Translations under genes and position numbers: made by a program | Shown: in pieces, positions 7,798 to 14,445 of the stretch | Numbering within the stretch: the stretch's first letter is position 1 | How the letters are laid out: each line of letters opens with the position of its first letter | The notes under the pieces: generated by a model | The model's database searches: none | Told to the model about the DNA's origin: nothing | Seen by the model: only the letters and a program-made list of their open reading frames with translations | Origin: an uncultured Collinsella sp. | GTDB taxonomy: Bacteria; Actinomycetota; Coriobacteriia; Coriobacteriales; Coriobacteriaceae | DNA length: 27,228 nucleotides | Assembly: GCA_900547835.1 (NCBI GenBank) | Contig: URIJ01000007.1 | Location: 1-27,228, forward strand | Reading direction: 5' to 3'

Positions 7798-7932
7798 TTG
7801 CACGCAGCGATAATCACGCGCTTACCAGATATTGGGATGTTGTCGATGGCTTGTCGGGATGCCGGCGGGGATCCATATGGACTGTATGGTGATTTTCGGC
7901 AAAAGAAAACCACCCCCCACGTTACGAAAATG

Positions 7933-8084
7933 AACCCACCTAAAACAGGTGGGTGCCCTCATCGACTGTTCCAGCGTCCTTAACAACGAAGGATACCTGT
8001 ACTAGGTACGACTGTGTGGGCTCCCTAAATAAACGCGACGGTTCACCCAGTTGCTCCGCGGGGGGCGGAATACCTACATCATAA
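7933..8084. ncRNA. Candidate structured RNA, strand uncertain
   Basis: Several helices are nested here. ACCCACC (7934-7940) pairs with GGTGGGT (7948-7954). GGGTGCCC (7951-7958) can pair with GGGCTCCC (8018-8025) with one U-U mismatch, enclosing GTCCTT/AAGGAT (7976-7994) and TACCT/AGGTA (7994-8008). Read on the minus strand, a TATGAT box (8084-8079) is followed by a C-loop hairpin TCCGC-CCCCC-GCGGA and ends in the ACCCACC hairpin with a partly T-rich tail, a plausible transcript of about 140 nt. I could not match it to SRP RNA, RNase P, tmRNA or 6S RNA. Confidence 0.35.
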
Positions 8085-8108
8085 AGCGGCACTTTATCGA
8101 TTCCAGTC

Positions 8109-8137
8109 TTGACATTACAAAAATCGTGTCGGACGAT
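8109..8137 (+). promoter_or_regulatory. Candidate promoter for the radical SAM gene
   Basis: A perfect TTGACA (8109-8114) is followed after 17 bases by GACGAT (8132-8137), a modest -10 box. It lies about 80 bases before the start codon at 8221. Confidence 0.35.
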
Positions 8138-8220
8138 TACGGCGCCTTGGGCTCGAGCCGTCTGTGCGGTTGGTCCCTTTACGTTTGAGCTGCTGAATCG
8201 TTGTTTTGGAGCATGTTTTT

Positions 8221-9159
8221 ATGCCGACGTCGTTGACCGAACTTTTTTCGCCCGCCTGCCATTTGTGTCCGCGCCGTTGCGGTGCGGTGCGCGACGAGGG
8301 TGCGCACGGCGTATGCGGTGCCGATGACACGCTCAAGGTGGCCCGCGCGGCGCTTCATATGTGGGAGGAGCCGCCTATCTCGGGCGAGGCCGGTTCGGGC
8401 ACGATCTTCTTTAGCGGCTGCTCGCTTAAATGTATCTACTGCCAGAACCACGAGATCTCGACCGGCAATTTTGGCCTTGAGATTTCGCCTGAGCGCCTGG
8501 TCGAGATTATGCTGGAACTGCAGGACCAGGGTGCCAACAACATCAATTTGGTGACGGCGACGCACTATGCGCACCTGTTGCCTGCCGCGATTGCCGCGGC
8601 ACGGGCGCGCGGGCTGGTCATCCCGATCGTCTACAACACGAGTGGTTACGAGCGCGCGAGTGCCGTGGCGGCGCTGGGCGACCTGGTCGATGTGTGGCTC
8701 ACCGACTTTAAATATGCCGATGCCGGGCTTGCGCAGTCGCTTTCTCATATTAAGGATTACCCGCGCGTGGCCGTGTCGGGCCTGGCACAGATGACGTGCG
8801 AGATCGAGCGCCGCGGGGGAGAGCTGGTGGACGAGGACGGGCTCATGAAGCGCGGCATCATCGTGCGCCACCTGGTGCTGCCGGGGCATGCAGACGATTC
8901 GTGTCGCGTGCTGGACCTGGTGTGGCAGACGGTGGGCGACGTGCCGATCTCGGTCATGAACCAGTACACGCCCAATGCGCTCATGCGCGAGCAGGGCGGC
9001 GACTTGGCGCGCGCCGTGACGCGCGAGGAGTACGAGCAGGTGCTCGACCATGCCGACGACCTGGGCTTTACGACAATGTTCTGGCAAGAGGGCGGCGCGG
9101 TAGACGAGAGCTTCACCCCCGCCTTCGACACCACCGGCGTCCTCACCAGCGCAAAGTAG
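8221..9159 (+). CDS. PflX-like radical SAM iron-sulfur protein
   Basis: A radical SAM enzyme that binds a 4Fe-4S cluster and cleaves S-adenosylmethionine. The cluster motif is C67-SLK-C71-IY-C74 followed by QNHEIS. An N-terminal set of cysteines (C13, C16, C20, C32) could hold a second cluster. The layout matches the uncharacterised group often called PflX or pyruvate formate-lyase activating-enzyme-like, whose real substrate is mostly unknown. The start at 8221 has TTGGAG 9 bases upstream and gives 312 residues. No pyruvate formate-lyase or other glycyl radical enzyme is encoded in the window, so the annotation as an activase should not be taken literally. The gene stands alone, with tRNA-Ala downstream. 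Confidence 0.85.
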   Translation: MPTSLTELFSPACHLCPRRCGAVRDEGAHGVCGADDTLKVARAALHMWEEPPISGEAGSGTIFFSGCSLKCIYCQNHEISTGNFGLEISPERLVEIMLELQDQGANNINLVTATHYAHLLPAAIAAARARGLVIPIVYNTSGYERASAVAALGDLVDVWLTDFKYADAGLAQSLSHIKDYPRVAVSGLAQMTCEIERRGGELVDEDGLMKRGIIVRHLVLPGHADDSCRVLDLVWQTVGDVPISVMNQYTPNALMREQGGDLARAVTREEYEQVLDHADDLGFTTMFWQEGGAVDESFTPAFDTTGVLTSAK

Positions 9160-9169
9160 AGCGCACGCT

Positions 9170-9204
9170 GATGATTTTTCTGGGACGGGGATTAAAAAAT
9201 CATC
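9170..9204. repeat. Family B hairpin repeat, copy 1
   Basis: GATGATTTTT (9170-9179) pairs perfectly with AAAAATCATC (9195-9204) around a 15-nt loop containing GGGACGGGG. It lies 10 bases after the radical SAM stop codon. A further TGGGACG (9181-9187) finds its complement CGTCCCA at 9243-9249, so the element may be longer. Stem bases and the GACGG loop resemble the element at 11490-11528. Confidence 0.55.
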
Positions 9205-9269
9205 GAGAGGATCGCCTGTTCGAAAAGTTGTCAAAATAGCCGCGTCCCAAAAAGACTGGTTATTGGGCG

Positions 9270-9297
9270 TTGACAGTTGGCGAGCCGTAGGTAAAAT
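9270..9297 (+). promoter_or_regulatory. Promoter of the tRNA-Ala gene
   Basis: A perfect TTGACA (9270-9275) and TAAAAT (9292-9297) are spaced 16 bases apart. Transcription would begin near 9304, a few bases before the mature tRNA 5' end at 9311. This is one of the best promoter matches in the window. Confidence 0.75.
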
Positions 9298-9310
9298 ATC
9301 GACTTGTCCT

Positions 9311-9383
9311 GGGGACGTAGCTCAGTTGGGAGAGCGCTGCCGTCGCATGGCAGAGGCCGAGGGTTCGACTCCCTTCGTCTCCA
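9311..9383 (+). tRNA. tRNA-Ala (anticodon CGC)
   Basis: All four arms fold. The 7-bp acceptor stem GGGGACG/CGTCTCC contains G3-U70, the identity element for alanyl-tRNA synthetase. The anticodon stem CTGCC/GGCAG holds the loop GTCGCAT, with anticodon CGC at 9344-9346 reading GCG. The T loop is TTCGACT. The discriminator is A and the CCA end is not encoded. A strong promoter lies just upstream and a terminator at 9398-9429. Confidence 0.96.
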
Positions 9384-9397
9384 CCCTTGGATTTGAT

Positions 9398-9429
9398 AAG
9401 CCGCTGACATTGTGTCGGCGGCTTTTTTT
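9398..9429 (+). terminator. Intrinsic terminator of tRNA-Ala
   Basis: AAGCCGCTGAC (9398-9408) pairs with GTCGGCGGCTT (9414-9424) with one G-U pair around the loop ATTGT, and a run of seven T residues follows. This is the standard form of a Rho-independent terminator. Confidence 0.85.
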
Positions 9430-9447
9430 AAAAGAAAGGGCTATACC

Positions 9448-9906
9448 ATGGCCGAGCTTGAGTCCCAACCATTGTCCGACGAGGAGCGCGCTGAGTTGGA
9501 AGAGCTCCGCGCTGAGAAGGCCCGCCGCGAGGCTCGGGAAGAGGCCCGTCGCGAGCGTGAGGAGCTGGCTGCCCTGCGCGCCGAGCGTGCGAAGGCCGAG
9601 GAGGTCGCCTTGAACGCCGCATCCGAGCGCAAGCCCGCGCCCGCACCCAAGCCCGCTGCTGCGAAGCCTGCACCTGCCGCGCCCAAACCTCAGCCTAAAA
9701 AGGCCGCTCGTCTTAAGTCCGTCGAGCCCAAGCCGAGCCGTGACGAGATGACCTTTGCCCAGCGCATGGTTACCTCCAAGGAACCTACGGGCGAGAACGA
9801 GATCCCTGGCATGGCGCCGGCTCAAAAAATCATCATTGTCCTTGCCCTCATCGCGTTTGTCATCTTTATGGGCTACACGATCCTGACCAGCATGGGCCTG
9901 CTCTAA
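9448..9906 (+). CDS. Small tail-anchored coiled-coil protein, function unknown
   Basis: I do not recognise the family. The 152-residue product has three parts. Residues about 10-60 are a highly charged Glu/Arg/Ala helix likely to form a coiled coil. Residues about 61-92 are a Pro/Ala/Lys linker. A single hydrophobic segment (about 126-148, starting KIIIVLALIAFVIFMG) ends near the C-terminus. No signal peptide is present, so the protein should be anchored by its tail with its bulk in the cytoplasm. The start at 9448 has AAAGAAAGG 8 bases upstream. It lies just past the tRNA-Ala terminator and about 85 bases before pncB on the same strand. Topology is predicted from sequence only. Confidence 0.75.
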   Translation: MAELESQPLSDEERAELEELRAEKARREAREEARREREELAALRAERAKAEEVALNAASERKPAPAPKPAAAKPAPAAPKPQPKKAARLKSVEPKPSRDEMTFAQRMVTSKEPTGENEIPGMAPAQKIIIVLALIAFVIFMGYTILTSMGLL

Positions 9907-9990
9907 CCGATTTGCATCGGGCGTCATGTCCGCATGCTCTGCTCTCGTCCAACCCTCAAATTCTGCACCACACATCCGAAAGGTCGCCCC

Positions 9991-11496
9991 ATGGCTTTGA
10001 CCGACATCTCGCATCCCACCGACATTGCAATGCTCACCGATCTGTACGAGCTCACTATGGCCCAGGGCCTGTGGGAGAGCGGCAAGGCCAATGAGCAGGG
10101 TTGTTTTACCGCGTTTTACCGCGACCATCCCTTTGGCAGCGCCTATGCCGTCATGTGCGGCACCGCCGAGCTGCCCGAGCTCGTCGAGAACCTGCGCTTT
10201 ACGCCCGAGGATATCGACTACCTCGCCTCGCTCCAGGCCCCGGCCGGCGGCGCGATGTTCAAGTCCGCATTCCTCGACTACCTGCGCGATTTTCGTGCGC
10301 ATGTAAATATCGACGCCGTCCCCGAGGGCGAGCTCGTCTTTCCACGCGAGCCCATGGTGCGCGTCACCGGTCCTGCGCTCGAGTGCCAGCTGCTTGAGAC
10401 GGCGCTGCTCAACATCGTCGGGTTCCAGACGCTTGTCGCCACCAAGACGGCGCGAGTGGTGCTGGCGGCGGACGGCCGTCCCGTGGCCGAGTTTGGCCTG
10501 CGCCGAGCCCAGGGTCCCGATGGCGGCCTGGCCGTTGCGCGCGCGAGCTACGTCGCCGGCTGCTCCTCTACGTCCAATGTGCTCGCCGGCCGCCGCTACG
10601 GTATTCCCGTCTTTGGCACGCATGCGCACAGCTGGGTGATGAGCTTCGATTCCGAGCTCGAGGCCTTCCGCGCCTTTGCCAAGTCGAGCCCCAAGAACTG
10701 CACGCTGCTCATCGACACCTACGATGTGCGCGAGGGCTGCGAGCATGCCATTACGGTTGCCAAGGAGATGGAGGCGGTGGGCGAGCGTCTGTCGGCTATT
10801 CGCATCGACTCCGGCGACCTCGCCAAGCTCTCCAAGTATGTTCGCGGCCGGTTTGATGCCGAGGGCCTGCCCTATGTGGGGATCTCGGTTTCCAACGATC
10901 TTGACGAGTACACGATTCAGTCGCTGCTCGACCAGGGCGCGCCCATCGATAGCTTTGGCGTGGGTACCAAGCTCGCGACCTGCTATGACCAGCCGGCGCT
11001 GGGCGGCGTGTACAAGCTTTCCGCCCGCCGTGCGAGCGAGGCCGACCCGTGGACGCCGGTGGTCAAGCTCTCCGAGCAGCCCTACAAGCGCACGATCCCG
11101 GGCGTGCAGCGCGTGCGCCGTTATTACGACGGCTTTGGCGGCCCGGTCTGCGACATGATCTACGACGAGGACCATCTGGCGGGGGAGGGTGCCGCGCGCG
11201 GCAATACCCTCGTGGCCGTGAATGATGCCGCCCTGGTGACCGACGTGTCGGAGCTTGAGTATCGCGAGCTGCTGGTGCCGATCGTGCGCGATGGCAGTGC
11301 AGTGGCTCCGCGTGAGAGCATCCAGGACGCGCGCGAGCGCTGTGTTTGGGCGCTCGATCATCTGGACGCAGCTTTCAAGCGCTTCCTGTACCCGCAGACC
11401 TATGTGGTGGGCATGGAGCAGGGCCTGGCTCAGGTGCGCGACGAGCTCGTGCGCAAGAACATGGCCGCGGCCTCTGCCTTTCCCTGGGCAAAATGA
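9991..11496 (+). CDS. pncB: Nicotinate phosphoribosyltransferase
   Basis: The enzyme joins nicotinate to phosphoribosyl pyrophosphate, with ATP hydrolysis, to give nicotinate mononucleotide, the entry step of the Preiss-Handler salvage route to NAD. Family signatures include the opening TDLYELTMAQG, the central segment FGTHAHSWVM, the phosphoribosyl-binding region IRIDSGDLAKLSKY, and GVGTKLATCYDQPALGGVYKL. The start at 9991 follows GAAAGG 10 bases upstream and gives 501 residues, consistent with the longer PncB subgroup. The stop codon lies inside the left arm of a family B hairpin (11490-11528). The proB gene starts 81 bases downstream on the same strand. Confidence 0.94.
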   Translation: MALTDISHPTDIAMLTDLYELTMAQGLWESGKANEQGCFTAFYRDHPFGSAYAVMCGTAELPELVENLRFTPEDIDYLASLQAPAGGAMFKSAFLDYLRDFRAHVNIDAVPEGELVFPREPMVRVTGPALECQLLETALLNIVGFQTLVATKTARVVLAADGRPVAEFGLRRAQGPDGGLAVARASYVAGCSSTSNVLAGRRYGIPVFGTHAHSWVMSFDSELEAFRAFAKSSPKNCTLLIDTYDVREGCEHAITVAKEMEAVGERLSAIRIDSGDLAKLSKYVRGRFDAEGLPYVGISVSNDLDEYTIQSLLDQGAPIDSFGVGTKLATCYDQPALGGVYKLSARRASEADPWTPVVKLSEQPYKRTIPGVQRVRRYYDGFGGPVCDMIYDEDHLAGEGAARGNTLVAVNDAALVTDVSELEYRELLVPIVRDGSAVAPRESIQDARERCVWALDHLDAAFKRFLYPQTYVVGMEQGLAQVRDELVRKNMAAASAFPWAK

Positions 11497-11528
11497 TCCG
11501 CATGCGACGGAGGAAAACGGATCATTTT
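11490..11528. repeat. Family B hairpin repeat, copy 2 (terminator-like)
   Basis: AAAATGATCCG (11490-11500) pairs perfectly with CGGATCATTTT (11518-11528) around a 17-nt loop containing GCGACGGAGG; another T follows. The pncB stop codon TGA (11494-11496) is within the left arm. It may end pncB transcription before proB. Confidence 0.65.
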
Positions 11529-11577
11529 TCTCGCTTGCCCGTTCGTCCGTTCGCTGAACAGTTGATTGGTTTGACGT

Positions 11578-12705
11578 ATGACGACTTCTTATAAAACGAT
11601 GGTGGTAAAGATCGGTTCGTCCACGGTGGTGGGCGCCGATGGCAAGGTCAACCGCTCCTTTATCGGCGGACTTGCCGACCAGGCCGCAGCGCTGCGCGAG
11701 CTTGGCTGGCGCCTGGTCGTGGTGAGCTCGGGCGCTATCGCCTGTGGCTATCCCGTGTTGGGCTTCGACCGCAAGCCGGTCGGCGACCTTCCGAGCTTAC
11801 AGGCTTGCGCCTCGGCCGGTCAGTGCATCATCTCGTCGGCCTACGACGAAGAGTTCCATGCGCGCGACCTGCTCACCTCGCTCGTACTGCTCACGCGCCA
11901 CGATACGGCCCGTCGCACGTCCTACCTGCACGCGCGCGACGCCCTGCTGCGCCTGGTGGAGCTGGGCGTGGTGCCGGTCGTCAACGAGAACGACACCGTT
12001 ACCGTCGACGAGATCAAGTTTGGCGACAACGACACACTGGCGGCGCTTGTGAGCTGCCTGGTTTCTGCCGATCTGTGCGTGACGCTCTCGGACATCGATG
12101 GCCTCTATACCGCCAATCCGCATGAGGACCCCACGGCCGAGTTTGTTCCTGTCGTGCATAAGATCGATGCCAAGATTATTGCCTCGGCGGGCGATTCTTC
12201 CACATCGGTGGGCACGGGCGGCATGATTACCAAGATTCGCGCGAGCCGCATCCTGATGACGGCGGGTATTCAGAGCGTGATTTGCTCGGGCGAGGAGCCC
12301 GATGCGCTCGTGCGCCTCGCCCGCGGCGAGAGCGTGGGCACGCTGTTCGATCCGCCGGCGGAGCGTCTGGACATCGCACCCCGCAAGCTGTGGATCGCAC
12401 TGGGCGACAAGGCGCATGGCTCGGTGACGGTCGATGATGGTGCTGCGAAGGCGCTGGTCAGCCGTGGCTCTTCCTTGCTTGCGGTGGGTATTCGCGAGGT
12501 CGATGGCCAGTTTGCCGAGGGCGATGTGCTCGACGTGTGCGACCCGAGCGGCATGGTTGTCGCCCGCGGTATCGCCGAGGCCGATTCGGACGTGCTGGAA
12601 CTTGCCGCCGGCCGCCGCCAGGACCAGATCGCCAGCAACCGCCTGCTCGCTAACCTGGCCGAGAAGCCGGCGATACACAGGGATAATTTAATCGTCTTCG
12701 CATAA
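11578..12705 (+). CDS. proB: Glutamate 5-kinase
   Basis: It phosphorylates glutamate with ATP to gamma-glutamyl phosphate, the first and usually feedback-inhibited step of proline synthesis. The 375 residues hold an amino-acid-kinase domain (about 1-260) with MVVKIGSSTVV at the start, the VVSSGAIACGY segment, the VVNENDTVTVDEIKFGDND region and the GTGGMITKI motif. A C-terminal PUA domain follows (about 265-375). The ATG at 11578 has no clear ribosome binding site, so the start is less certain; an in-frame ATG at 11599 would remove too much of the first strand. The partner enzyme gene proA begins at 14446, beyond a minus-strand hydrolase gene. Confidence 0.94.
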   Translation: MTTSYKTMVVKIGSSTVVGADGKVNRSFIGGLADQAAALRELGWRLVVVSSGAIACGYPVLGFDRKPVGDLPSLQACASAGQCIISSAYDEEFHARDLLTSLVLLTRHDTARRTSYLHARDALLRLVELGVVPVVNENDTVTVDEIKFGDNDTLAALVSCLVSADLCVTLSDIDGLYTANPHEDPTAEFVPVVHKIDAKIIASAGDSSTSVGTGGMITKIRASRILMTAGIQSVICSGEEPDALVRLARGESVGTLFDPPAERLDIAPRKLWIALGDKAHGSVTVDDGAAKALVSRGSSLLAVGIREVDGQFAEGDVLDVCDPSGMVVARGIAEADSDVLELAAGRRQDQIASNRLLANLAEKPAIHRDNLIVFA

Positions 12706-12719
12706 CCAATTGACGCTGC

Positions 12720-12817
12720 AAACGCCCCTAAGCGGCAATCTGACGTTCAATCGTCGGGCATGACCAAAAGGTCAATGCCCTCCTCTTTCACGTCACCTTG
12801 CTCGCTTAGGGGCGTTT
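12720..12817. ncRNA. Candidate structured element with three stacked helices
   Basis: Three helices nest exactly. AAACGCCCCTAAGCG (12720-12734) pairs perfectly over 15 bp with 12803-12817. TGACGT (12741-12746) pairs with ACGTCA (12790-12795). GGGCATGACC (12756-12765) pairs with GGTCAATGCCC (12770-12780) with one bulge around an AAAA loop. The internal loops are nearly symmetric (6/7 and 9/9 bases). On the plus strand the last arm runs into TTTTCGCTTT, so it could also end proB transcription. I cannot assign it to a known RNA class. Confidence 0.5.
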
Positions 12818-12851
12818 TCGCTTTCCGTTCTCTACCTGCGGCATTGTCGTT

Positions 12852-12896
12852 GCCGGCACTTGTTCGGCACTTGGGGACGTTCTTTTTGTGCCGGCA
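12852..12896. repeat. Palindromic repeat, family C, copy 2
   Basis: GCCGGCAC (12852-12859) pairs with GTGCCGGC (12888-12895). Bases 12866-12896 match 94-124 at 28 of 31 positions in the same orientation. It lies just past the stop of the minus-strand peptidase gene. Confidence 0.6.
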
Positions 12897-12914
12897 GGTG
12901 GGGACACTCCTTTG

Positions 12915-14333
12915 CTAGAAGATCCGGCGCAGGTCTCCGCGGTTGAGGGCTTCGTCGAAGAGGTGCTTGAACACCACGCTGCCGTGTAGGCCGTCGTGCT
13001 CGAACTCGTTGGTCACCCAGGCATGCGAGTTGCCCACGCGGCTGAGCGTATCGAGCTGCAGGCCCGAATCCACGTACATGTCGTCGAAATACACCGCGGC
13101 CTGCAGGGGCACCTCGTTGCACGCCAGTCGCTGCGGGTCGTAGATCTTGTCCCAGCTGGTGTCTTCCATCAGCAGGTCCATGGCGGGCTTGAAGGGCTTG
13201 AGCTCGGGCATCTGCTCGAACATCCACGGGAACATGGCCTCGCCGGTAAACATGAGCGGGCGCGCGAGTGTGTCGAACTCGGCACGATGAGCTTTCTCTT
13301 CTGCCGCGGCCCAGCGAATGGGCATGGTGTCGCCGTCGGCGTAGATGAACTCCTGCAGTGTCCAATACAGCGGGTTTGTACGCGTGTTGGTGCGCTCGAA
13401 GGCGCGCATCAAAAAGCTGTCAGATACCGAGGCGCCGCAGGCCAGCGTGCCGTCACCGTCAACAAAAGCATGATCGATAATCCAGTGCATGCGCTCAAAG
13501 CTCGGCTTCATACCAAAGTCGCTGCCCATGAGCTGTAGGCGCTCGACCGTCATCGGCGAGCCGTCGGGTAGCACGGGCTTCTGAGCCTCGAGCGCATCGG
13601 CCAGGGCTGCCACGCGCTCGACGTCAGCGGGGTAGCGGTCATAATACTGCTGCGTCTTGGCGGCCATGCGCGGGAAGGTGTGCGCGTAGACCTCGCGTGC
13701 GTTCGCCGGCACGTGGGGGATTCCGCCGCAGGTAAAGCTCGCCGCCACGCCCTCGGGGAAGAGCGACAGGTAGCTCAGCGTCAAAAAACCGCCGTAGCTT
13801 TGGCCGAGCGTGACCCACGGCTTGCCGCCAAAGCCCACCAGTCGCAGGTATTCAAAATCGCGCACGATGGAGCTGGCGAGGTGGCGCTTGAGGAAGTCCG
13901 CCTGCGAGCGTGCTGTATCGGCGCCGGCGGCCGTTGCGCGATCACCCAGTGCCTTGATCCTGCGTCCGTCCACGCAGCTACTGCGTCCGGTGCCGCGCTG
14001 GTCGGGAAGGACCACGCGGAAGTGCTTGACGGCCTCCTCGATCCAGCCGTCGCTTGTGGGCGACAGCGGACGCGGGCTCTCGCCGCCGGGGCCGCCCTGC
14101 AAAAACAGGAGCAGCGGCAGATCGTCGTTGATGCGGTCGGGCGCGCAAACCACGCGGTAGAAGAGCTTGATGCTCTCGGGCGCGCCGGCGATTGGTGCCG
14201 GCATAGCGCCGCGGCGCATGGTGCTGCCGACGGCCAGGAGCATCGGCTCCAGGCCGCGCCAGTCAAGGGGGACGTCGATGCTGTGGTCCTCGACGTAAAG
14301 GCCGGGGACGTGGTACGAAGTGATGAGGGCCAT
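12915..14333 (-). CDS. Prolyl aminopeptidase-like alpha/beta hydrolase
   Basis: A serine hydrolase of the S33 proline iminopeptidase type, which removes N-terminal proline from peptides. The 472 residues include the oxyanion segment LQGGPGGESPRP (about 79-89), DQRGTGRSS (111-119) and the nucleophile elbow GQSYGG with Ser179. A C-terminal SHAWVTNEFEHDGLHGS stretch has candidate catalytic histidines. No signal peptide is seen, so it is probably cytoplasmic. The start at 14333 has GGAAG about 7 bases upstream. The gene lies between proB and proA on the opposite strand and is divergent from proA by about 110 bases. Peptide proline supply next to proline synthesis is suggestive, but substrate specificity is inferred only from the family. 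Confidence 0.87.
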   Translation of the reverse strand: MALITSYHVPGLYVEDHSIDVPLDWRGLEPMLLAVGSTMRRGAMPAPIAGAPESIKLFYRVVCAPDRINDDLPLLLFLQGGPGGESPRPLSPTSDGWIEEAVKHFRVVLPDQRGTGRSSCVDGRRIKALGDRATAAGADTARSQADFLKRHLASSIVRDFEYLRLVGFGGKPWVTLGQSYGGFLTLSYLSLFPEGVAASFTCGGIPHVPANAREVYAHTFPRMAAKTQQYYDRYPADVERVAALADALEAQKPVLPDGSPMTVERLQLMGSDFGMKPSFERMHWIIDHAFVDGDGTLACGASVSDSFLMRAFERTNTRTNPLYWTLQEFIYADGDTMPIRWAAAEEKAHRAEFDTLARPLMFTGEAMFPWMFEQMPELKPFKPAMDLLMEDTSWDKIYDPQRLACNEVPLQAAVYFDDMYVDSGLQLDTLSRVGNSHAWVTNEFEHDGLHGSVVFKHLFDEALNRGDLRRIF

Positions 14334-14445
14334 GTGAGTCTTCCGTTCGTTGCGGTGTTTCGGGTTGACCAATTCTACCGCCGCGGGCGAGGCCATGCGC
14401 AAATCGGCTACCATGGTTGCAAACTTCTAGGAGAAAGGGCCGCCC

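Larger units (their letters stand above)
7698..8220. other. Divergent intergenic region
   Basis: This 520-base gap separates the minus-strand transferase gene from the plus-strand radical SAM gene. I see no coding region. It holds a promoter candidate for each flanking gene and a hairpin-rich segment (7933-8084), listed separately. Confidence 0.6.

Noticed and set aside
7933..8060. 6S RNA, SRP RNA, RNase P RNA or tmRNA
   Set aside because: The stretch is too short for 6S, RNase P or tmRNA, and the conserved GGAAG/GNAR-type SRP loop and RNase P core sequences are absent.
8221..9159. Pyruvate formate-lyase activating enzyme
   Set aside because: The cluster motif and extra N-terminal cysteines fit the PflX-like group, and no glycyl radical enzyme gene is nearby.
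9322..11361. 679-residue minus-strand open frame across the tail-anchored gene and pncB
   Set aside because: It overlaps two well-supported plus-strand genes and a tRNA, and shows no family features.
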